A DNA stretch of 53,333 nt from Seison nebaliae (lineage: Eukaryota > Rotifera > Pararotatoria > Seisonacea > Seisonidae): contig JALJEE010001474.1 of the NCBI GenBank assembly GCA_023231475.1, forward strand, positions 1 through 53,333, read 5' to 3'. A program made the position numbers and the translations under genes. The notes beneath the pieces were generated by a model. It worked only from the letters and a program-made list of their open reading frames with translations. It made no database searches and had not been told where the DNA came from. Below, piece by piece: positions 46,255 to 53,333 of the stretch. How positions within the stretch are numbered: position 1 is the first letter of the stretch; each line of letters starts with the position of its first letter.

Positions 46255-48711
46255 ATGACTGGTCACAAGAAAGCCGTTAACGCTCATTCATCGACGGCGA
46301 ATCGAAATAGTGAGATGGTAACTCACAATTTACCAGGTTTAATTAATCATAATAATCAAATAGTCGAATTTAATTCTGTCAGTTCTTAAATTTTTGATGA
46401 ATGCTCAGATGCAACATGGATTGCTCCATAAAGATTTTGAGCGTTATCGTCGTTACTGCAACCGACGATTGTTGAGAATAAGGAAATCAATCCATCAAAT
46501 CAATTCGAAAGGAAGAAAATTTCAGAAAGCTACATTGCCGATCAGTGGACATTCAATTAACGATGAACGATATCTTCAAATTCCTTTAATTTGTGCCGAT
46601 CGAGCATGGGCTTATGCTCAACAATTGTTAAGTGAACAAGACAAGAATAAGAGAAGTCGCCATCATTTTATGAGACGGATGCGGAAAGCCATCTACTATT
46701 GTGACATGATGGAGAAGTTGATGAGTAGTGGTAAATCAAATGAGAACATTCATGATTCCGACACTTCCAACGATCAAGATATGTCGACTAATGACCCTAC
46801 TGAGAATGATATCGATGAGTCAATGTCTGACAATTCGACGGAAATGGTAGAAGAAGATGATGATGATGATGATGATGAAATTCCTGAAATTACTAAAAGA
46901 GAAATCAAAAAAATTCAATTTGGAGATCGATATTCAGCTCGAACTAAATTGGAGATTCGTGCCTATTCTTTATGGATGCATGCATTCTATGCATTCTATC
47001 GTGAGGATTGGGCAAAATCAAAAAATCATTTTCACAATTCATTGTTTATTTCATTGTCATATCTTGTTCATCAACGTTTGTTCATTTCAGAATTATCTAT
47101 CAGAATTTAAGAGAATCTTTCGTACATGTCGATAATGAACGAGAGTTATACGATCAAAAATTGAAAGATATTCGAATTTACATGAGATATTGTCAATATA
47201 AAGAGACTGGTGATCAGGAATCCATCGACGTATTAAAAGAACAGAAAAGTGAAGAATTGAGTCAACAGAATGCATTGGCTAATGAGACTATGGTCGTTAT
47301 CAATCAGTTGTTGGTGGAAGCGAAAGAAGATCAAAAGAAAACGACAGATCAATTCAATTGGTTCAGTATCATATTGATGATTTCGAACGAGAAACAACGT
47401 CAATGGCTCAGACAACGGAATATGTTGGAAGAAGATCTTCAATTGAATGTCGAAGATGATTCTCGTCAATATCTGAATTTAATAGATAAACATTTAGTTT
47501 CGTTAACGGAAATCTCACAATATATTCGTGATGATTTGAGAAAAGAGAAAGTTTTTGAGAAATATTTAGACATTTATCATTCATTTAATCATTTTTAGAT
47601 GTCGGATCAAATGGAAGATTTATATCGTTTATCTCCAAACGAAATGAAACCAAAATTATTATTCTTACTTTGTCTCATGCAAAATCGTCTCATTCTGCAA
47701 AGTAGAAAGAATATTTTTCTTATTCGAAATTATGAAGAAGAAAATAAAGAAATTTTATCAGTCAGTTTGTCGTTTCTATTTCATTATCTATTTTAATTAA
47801 TCTTATTAGAAATTGGTAAATTGAAATATAAATCCCAAATATTTGTGAATCTTTTCGATAAGATTATTCAGGGTAGTATGGAATTATTGAAAGTGAATAA
47901 TTCGAATGAAGATATCCAATTCTTCAGTCAAATGATGGAAATTCGTCTGAATCTTTCACGTATTCGAAGAATTTATTATATCGCACTCTTTTACTTTTAT
48001 GGTGATAATTTCGAACGTTGTCTTTCACTAGTGGAATATGGTTCGAATAAACTGGAGAAATTTGTAAAGTTGAATTCGATTGAAAATCTCCTTCCAATTG
48101 TGAAGAAATATTTGGAAATATCTGTCGACTTAAAATTCCATTTTCTCACTTTCATTCGATGTGAATTGGATGAAATTCTTCAAGCGAATACTTCTGTTCG
48201 TCAGATTCGTTTGGATTTCCAACATCTTACTGCAATGGTACGAACTTCTAAATTCACTCAACGAACAACGAAGTTGTTAGAGATGTCTGCTAATCGAGAA
48301 CAATTCGATAATGAATTTACGAAGAAATATTTCGAAGAGAAATCAAATAAAGTTTTCTTTATTATTTTACAATGAAATTGTTTCACTAAATGAAATTTAA
48401 TTCTTATAAAGGAATTGGAACATCGTATGAATGTTTGGTGCGATTGTTCTACATTCAAAAATCTTAATCAGATGTCTGTTACGGTTAATCAAATAATGAA
48501 TGATGATAAATTAAAAATCGAGGAATTATTACCGAACATTCTCGACGTGAATTTGGAGATGGAACCGTTGCCCGCACTTCCAACATTCTACGACTTAGCA
48601 CAAGGTCACATTGAAATGCCGAATCTTCAAGATAAAATCAAATCGAAAGATACTTCTTATGCGAGTAATGTCGGCGATTTGGTCAAACGTTTCCTTTGGT
48701 TTGGCAAATGA
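46255..48711 (+). CDS. SRP68: Signal recognition particle subunit SRP68
   Basis: Six exons in phase: 46255-46317, 46364-47043, 47091-47550, 47599-47764, 47810-48351 and 48412-48711, giving 736 aa; introns are 45-60 bp. After a short start (MTGHKKAVNAHSS), exon 2 gives LILSVLKFLMNAQMQHGLLH and DFERYRRYCNRRLLRIRKSI, the SRP68 RNA-binding domain (human AQQQHGLRHGDYQRYRGYC). RAWAYAQQLLSEQD matches ERAWSYAMQL. IRIYMRYCQYKETGDQES matches NIRYCAYNIGDQSA. The C-terminus PLPALPTFYDLAQGHIEMP and DLVKRFLWFGK match the SRP72-binding tail. An acidic insert (EEDDDDDDDE) after residue ~160 and other spacers make it ~100 aa longer than human. Known role: the SRP68/72 heterodimer binds 7SL RNA and is needed for cotranslational targeting to the ER. 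AATAAA lies at 48752-48757. Confidence 0.92.
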
Positions 48712-49290
48712 TTAATTCATATTAAATTATTAAAAATATTTATTTTCTCTCAATAAAATTATTCATTCTATCTGAATTATATTACGTATCATATGTTATA
48801 TATTATACAATATATAATCATTTATTTTTACTAAAAAACCAAATTTTGTTAAGTAATATTAGAGTAAAGTATTAGAGGTATTCCTAAAAATTAGTAGGTA
48901 AGAGAATAATAAACAAATTTTAAATAATATCAAAATTGTTTTTGTTTTCAAATAATTCCTAACGTGATTTTACATAAGATAATTCAACAAATAAATTTGG
49001 ACTTTGGGATTATTAATTAAAAATTAAGTTAAAGTTTTTCCCTTCATTTATCAATTGCCCTACAGTATAAGTAAAAGAAGTATAATAAAAAAAAATTGTA
49101 TGAAGTTGTTTTTATGTATGGATGATATTGTGGAAGACCAATATAATATATATATATATAAATATATAATAATGAATGGTATCTTTAGAAATAGTTACCA
49201 CCGTAATTCGATTGTAACTACATTATTTTCTATGAATTTGTCAAAAATAAAAGAAGTTTGTTTTTAGAAAACATTTAAGGAGAAAAGAGT
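48712..49290. other. Convergent 3' region, no gene seen
   Basis: 579 bp between converging SRP68 and CHT1 stops. AT-rich, with an AT-dinucleotide stretch near 49146-49170 and the SRP68 poly(A) signal. Confidence 0.5.
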
Positions 49291-51041
49291 TTAATAAGAT
49301 GTATCTTTTTGAGTTTGAGGTTCCAACATGTTTACTTTCTCTAAAACAACAGATTTGTCTCTTTTTTGTCGGTTTGAGTAAATGATGAATGAAATGCAAA
49401 CGTATGCCATAATAACGAAGAGCATGATAATTGTGGTAAAAGGAAATAGTTGTTGTTGTTTTTCTTCATCAAAAAATGGGAATTTAATGATAGGTTTTAA
49501 TGCAAACACTTCAATTCCTGCTAGTGTCCGTAACAGTATACCCATACAAAGACTGATGACATAAGAAATTTTGTGCGTATATTTAAAATATATGACGATG
49601 ATTAATTGAGGAAAGATTGAAATGTAGACGACATCGGCTGCTAATATCCAGAGTGAGTAGATCGATTGCACTAAATATGCCAAGATTGTAGCAATGATTG
49701 CTGCAACAAATGTGCTTATGCGAGTGACTATTGTGAGTTCTCTGGTGGAACACTGATGATTCAGATCAAATTTAGAATATTCATAAGAACAATAACATTT
49801 TTTCGTATGATTATATTCCAAACATTATAAGAGAACATGGAAGCAGAAGAAAGAATTGCTGAATCTGCACTAGACATAACCGCTGCTGTTATTGCCCCTA
49901 GACCACACCAACCAACTGCTTTAGGTGTTAAAGTTTTTAATGTGATAGATAATATATCAGTTGGTAAGATTTCAATTTCCGTCCTATTTCCATAAATCAT
50001 TTGCCAATCTATAAAGAATGAGATAAAGGAAAGAAATGTAAATTATATTCACAAAATATTCCGAGTAACCGACATTTCGAGCAACCATGCCTATCGTCAA
50101 TGATGGTATTCCCATGGTGGTGCAGAAGACAGCCGCAGCAAAAGATAATGGTATAATTCTAGAGAAATTTTTGATGGCTAAAATACGTTGGAAATACGAC
50201 TACATTGTAATTAATGAAAAATAATGAAACTAATTAATAAAAACTTGCCAAGGTATTCCACCTAATATGAGTAATAAGAATTGATCAACATATCTACCAA
50301 TATCTTTTGGTTCTATTTTACCCCAATAAATTTCAAAAGATGCCGTCGTATTATTTGATGACAGTCTATTATTAACAGCTGGATGATTGATCATAAACGG
50401 TATGGCTAATACTAAACCAAAAAGAATGCATAGAAGTTGTAAAACATCCGTATATGCTACAGCGAATAGACCACCGAAAAATGTGTAAATTACAACTAAG
50501 GAAGCCGATCCGATTATACAAAAGAGTAAAGATATTCCAGATATCGTATGTAATGTATGTCCTAAAACTGCGAGAATTGCCGAACACCAAAATATCTCAC
50601 CACATATCGCTGGCAACAAAACTAGAGCTCCCAATTTTTTCCCATATGCTATTTGGAAGGGATCAATCATTGTCGTATATTTGCTGTCTCTCATTCTTTT
50701 CGCAAATAAATATCCCCCAATTACTAACGACATCGGATAGGAGATGATGGCTTGTACCCATAATAATCCATAACTATATGCAGCTTCAGCAATACCATTT
50801 ACATATCCACCACCAACCCATGTAGCTATGAAGGACAATAAACTGTGAATATTCAGCAGTACAAATTCCAACCTGTCATTGTAAAAATACTCACAATTAT
50901 GCCCAACTCTCGATTAGCTAACATAAGATCTTTTTGTTTTTTATGCCGTTGTTTGTACCAGCTGATGATACAGCCGAAAACCATTATACCCACCATAAAA
51001 ATGATGACCACCGACAATCCGATAATGACATCAATATCCAT
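49291..51041 (-). CDS. SLC5A7: High-affinity choline transporter CHT1
   Basis: Five exons in phase on the minus strand: 51041-50873, 50825-50245, 50199-50070, 50008-49797 and 49752-49291, giving 517 aa; introns are 44-61 bp. Sodium/solute symporter family with about 13 membrane segments. Collinear CHT1 blocks are FTMTATWVGGGYVNG at the first junction, SKYTTMIDPFQIAYGKKLG, GLFAVAYTDVLQLLCILFG, FLLLILGGIPWQSYFQRIL, CGLGAITAAVMSSADSAIL and YSLWILAADVVYISIFPQL. Known role: sodium- and chloride-dependent choline uptake at cholinergic terminals, rate-limiting for acetylcholine synthesis. The C-terminal cytoplasmic tail is short (ends TQKDTSY) compared with the ~580-aa human protein, whose tail carries endocytosis signals. 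It implies an animal with cholinergic neurons. Confidence 0.93.
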
Positions 51042-51682
51042 TTTCTATTCCGATTCAAATTGGTTGTAGGAATATAATTATTTTTCTTTTAATCTCTCAC
51101 AAAGTGATAAGTCTCCCGAGGAGAAGGATGAGGAAATATTTGTTTACTTATTTTCTCGTAAGTTTATTTTTTTTGAAGTAGAGTGAAGTTTATTATATCG
51201 TCAAAATTGATAAGAGATTATGGATATATTCATATTTGCTTTAAAGTTTAGTGGGAAGCTCAAATACATGTCGACTCATTACATCTTCAACAACACATTC
51301 TTATCATATGTGACTCGTTTACTAATTCCCAATAAAAATATGATTAAATAATAAAAAATAAACTTTCTAATTGACGAAAAGATTGTTACGATAAAATATT
51401 CCAAACTTTATCAATCGACATCTTTCTCGATGGGGCACATAATTACCTCTCACTCTTTGACGATATTTCCTCCCATTCGATATTGTTTGACATATCTCTC
51501 TCAATTCATCCTTCATAACAAAACACATTTTATTATTAACGATAATATTTGTGATAACAGATTATTCAATTTTTCTCGTAAAGATGAGATAAAAATAAGA
51601 TTTTTTAAAAACTGCTTCGCGAGAGAAGAAAATATTTCAAATAAATTAATTAAATTAAATGTAGAATATTAGATAATTCAAT
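51042..51682. promoter_or_regulatory. Intergenic between SRP14 and CHT1
   Basis: 641 bp, AT-rich with no coding exon recognised. It holds the CHT1 upstream region and the SRP14 3' end. Confidence 0.4.
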
Positions 51683-52138
51683 TTAAGGTGTATTCATTCG
51701 TTTCCTACTTAATCCGTCCATGTTGTTTTTCAGTAGAATTGTATAGGCCTTAGCGGAAGAAAGTGAGTGAAAGGAGAGAAATTTATAATAATGATATGGA
51801 ACCATAGTAAATCGATTGAGATCTTTCGACATGACAACGGTGGAGATTCTTTTTTTCGCCATTTTCGCTCTTAATAGACATCGATTCTCATTCGAAGATG
51901 TCGTTGGTTGTTTTCCATCTTTGCTAATTGGCGTTTTCCTTCCATCGTCTAATGGATAAAATTTATCAGCAAATAAAAGTTCGCTAAATCTAACATTGCT
52001 TCATTGTCAAATAAACGGAATGTTCTTTCTTTGATTGTTTAAATAAATTCATCAACTCTAAGAGAAACTATTTAAAATTAACAAGAATGAAGATCTCTAA
52101 ACATTTCCACCAACCTGCTCATTATTCATTAAAGTCAT
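51683..52138 (-). CDS. SRP14: Signal recognition particle subunit SRP14
   Basis: Four small exons in phase: 52138-52115 (MTLMNNEQ), 52067-51995 (FLLELMNLFKQSKKEHSVYL...), 51948-51803 and 51748-51683, giving 102 aa; introns are 47, 46 and 54 bp. The joined sequence follows human SRP14 block by block: MTLMNNEQFLLELMNLF against MVLLESEQFLTELTRLF; YDGRKTPISKDGKQ against YDGRTKPIPKKGT; NRCLLRAKMAKKRISTVV against NKCLLRATDGKKKISTVV; then SKDLNRFTM/AYTILLKNNMDGL against SKEVNKFQMAYSNLLRANMDGL. Known role: SRP9/14 binds the Alu domain of 7SL RNA and slows elongation during ER targeting. The protein stops right after the core (SRKRMNTP) and lacks the long basic, Ala-rich tail of primates. No single exon is long enough to be found by ORF length alone. 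Confidence 0.93.
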
Positions 52139-52452
52139 GATTTCAGTAAATGTGTCGCGATTGGCACTGATATTATTTTTCTTATTTTTTTTGAAGCTTA
52201 AAATTCATTTTGACATATATTATTATATATGCAACATATGCAACATATGCAACATATGCAACAAGATATTATAATAATTATTTCTCTAAATTGTTCTAAA
52301 AATACCTGGATTATATAAAAACTTATATTTATTTACAAAATAGACATATTTTAGAAATATTTATTTAATTGTTGGAAGTTCTAGGACAAAAATGAAAAAG
52401 TTGATTCATCAATTTGACATGTGAATCATAAAAACAATCCGATTTAACAGAT
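52139..52452. promoter_or_regulatory. Upstream region of SRP14
   Basis: AT-rich, about 310 bp between the SRP14 start and the tRNA terminator. It includes the 9-bp tandem repeat listed separately. No gene is seen. Confidence 0.4.
52227..52262. repeat. Four exact copies of a 9-bp tandem repeat
   Basis: ATATGCAAC repeated four times without mismatch. ATGCAA resembles part of an octamer-type site, but this is more simply a short minisatellite. Confidence 0.9.
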
Positions 52453-52456
52453 AAAA
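52453..52456 (-). terminator. RNA polymerase III T4 terminator of tRNA-Ala
   Basis: The minus strand reads four T residues 3 nt beyond the 3' end of the tRNA, the minimal Pol III termination signal. Confidence 0.7.
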
Positions 52457-52459
52457 TTT

Positions 52460-52532
52460 TGGAGATGCCGGGTATCGATCCCGGTACCTCTTACATGCTA
52501 AGCAAGCGCTCTACCATTTGAGCTACATCCCC
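52460..52532 (-). tRNA. tRNA-Ala (AGC)
   Basis: 73 nt read on the minus strand. The acceptor stem GGGGATG pairs with CATCTCC and includes the G3:U70 wobble that identifies alanine tRNAs. The D-arm is GCTCAAATGGTAGAGC. The anticodon loop CTTAGCA gives AGC (read as IGC). The T-arm CCGGGATCGATACCCGG pairs fully. The discriminator base is A. There is no intron and CCA is not encoded, as usual for nuclear genes. Internal A and B boxes are present. Confidence 0.97.
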
Positions 52533-53333
52533 ATGAGAGTTTGCCCCATAAACACGATAAAATACAAATTCAATCACAAATTAAGAAATTTTGGTTAAGA
52601 AAATACAAGATTTAAAGTTAACCATAAATCATTAAACAACTTAACACCTTGTCTAAAACAAGTGGTTTAATGCTCCAATGTTGTTGGAAGATTTTGAACA
52701 AAAAATTATTGAAGATTTCAAGGAATTTTTTCAATCTTCCATTTTTAACTCTTCCCTATCACTTCGGACTAGAGTGACAGTAAAAACTTTGACTAAGATA
52801 ACCTATAAATTTTATTAAAAATAGTGGATAGTAATGAGTAACTGGTATTTCTTTGGAACATAAAATTTATCGTTATATTAATCAAATTGATATATCATTC
52901 CGAATCTTTTGGAATAAGTGATATCTTCATATGCTCACTAGTGATGGGGATACGAAGTGCGAAGGGAAATTAATTTCTTCGTCCCCCTTTTAATAAATGA
53001 AAAATTCCAAACATCTTCCCTTCGCGAGCTATACATACTCCCACTTCGCGAAGGGAAACGAAGTGAAGGAAAGAAAAGGAGAAAAAAAGGGACGGCGAAG
53101 CAACATTTTTTTGAAAGTCCTTTTCCTACTTTAACGGATAGAATAGTACTGGGACAATATATTCGTTGAAAAATTATGATAGGGAGAAAAATATATTTTT
53201 TTAGGAATAAAAATTTTTATAGATACAAAAAAATCCGATCAATAATCCACATTCATTCACTGTTGAAGTTGATCTGTTCGATCAGTATTTTTCCTCAATT
53301 ATGTTTGATAATCGTATTTCGTGCAATGATACT
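52533..53333. other. Right-edge intergenic region
   Basis: No gene recognised. The stretch 52950-53110 is GC-richer and contains the inverted repeat below. A 70-codon plus-strand frame here (52957-53169) has no recognisable content. Confidence 0.4.
53016..53057. repeat. 12-bp perfect inverted repeat with 18-nt loop
   Basis: Left arm TTCCCTTCGCGA (53016-53027) and right arm TCGCGAAGGGAA (53046-53057). A further copy of the right-arm core, GCGAAGGGAA, lies at 52960-52969. It could be a hairpin, a bound dyad or the end of a small MITE-like element. Confidence 0.75.

Overview
This is a eukaryotic, very AT-rich and compact genomic segment from a small-genome arthropod, most plausibly an acariform mite; that placement is an inference. 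The evidence is animal gene content with a nervous system (high-affinity choline transporter, ionotropic-type receptor), an arthropod-type DUF4806 gene, a relic of a transposon protein common in arthropod genomes, and spliceosomal GT-AG introns. Nearly all introns I could phase are 43-61 bp. Genes are packed on both strands, often with less than 200 bp between them.

Layout. 1-5457: a sparse left flank with a two-exon DUF4806 gene (-), a decayed transposon-protein relic (-), a 31-bp palindromic tandem repeat and a likely Tc1/mariner end. 5458-10473: a TMEM126-like mitochondrial gene (+), a shortened Unkempt-like CCCH zinc-finger gene (-) and a seven-exon ionotropic-receptor-like gene (+). 10651-19656: a 9-kb intronless ORF (-) that I assign to Integrator subunit 3 (INTS3), about three times the usual length. 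20115-26877: an accessory-looking block with two tail-to-tail signal-peptide proteins of PGAM5-like fold that have lost all four catalytic positions, a degenerate USP-like protein, and an acidic protein of unknown function. 27301-32329: SLX4 (-), parvulin PIN4 (+) and a ten-exon CD36/SCARB scavenger receptor (+) only 71 bp downstream of PIN4. 33451-38569: a PAS-kinase-type kinase (-) with a 1.3-kb-residue low-complexity N-terminus and no visible PAS domain. 38570-46254: the only gene-poor stretch, holding one small unknown two-exon gene (-). 46255-53333: SRP68 (+), choline transporter CHT1/SLC5A7 (-), SRP14 (-, four small exons found by splicing) and tRNA-Ala(AGC) (-).

How the genes relate. 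Most are unrelated housekeeping or neuronal genes. SRP68 and SRP14 encode two subunits of the same ribonucleoprotein and lie about 3 kb apart, with CHT1 between them. The strongest candidate for something undescribed is the 20-25 kb block of putatively secreted pseudophosphatases beside a USP-like gene. Other unusual points are the giant intronless INTS3, the PAS-less PAS kinase, the RING-less Unkempt and the tight PIN4-SCARB tandem.

All identifications are from reading motifs by eye and from remembered family sequences; no database search was run. Exon boundaries were chosen by GT-AG signals plus preserved reading phase.
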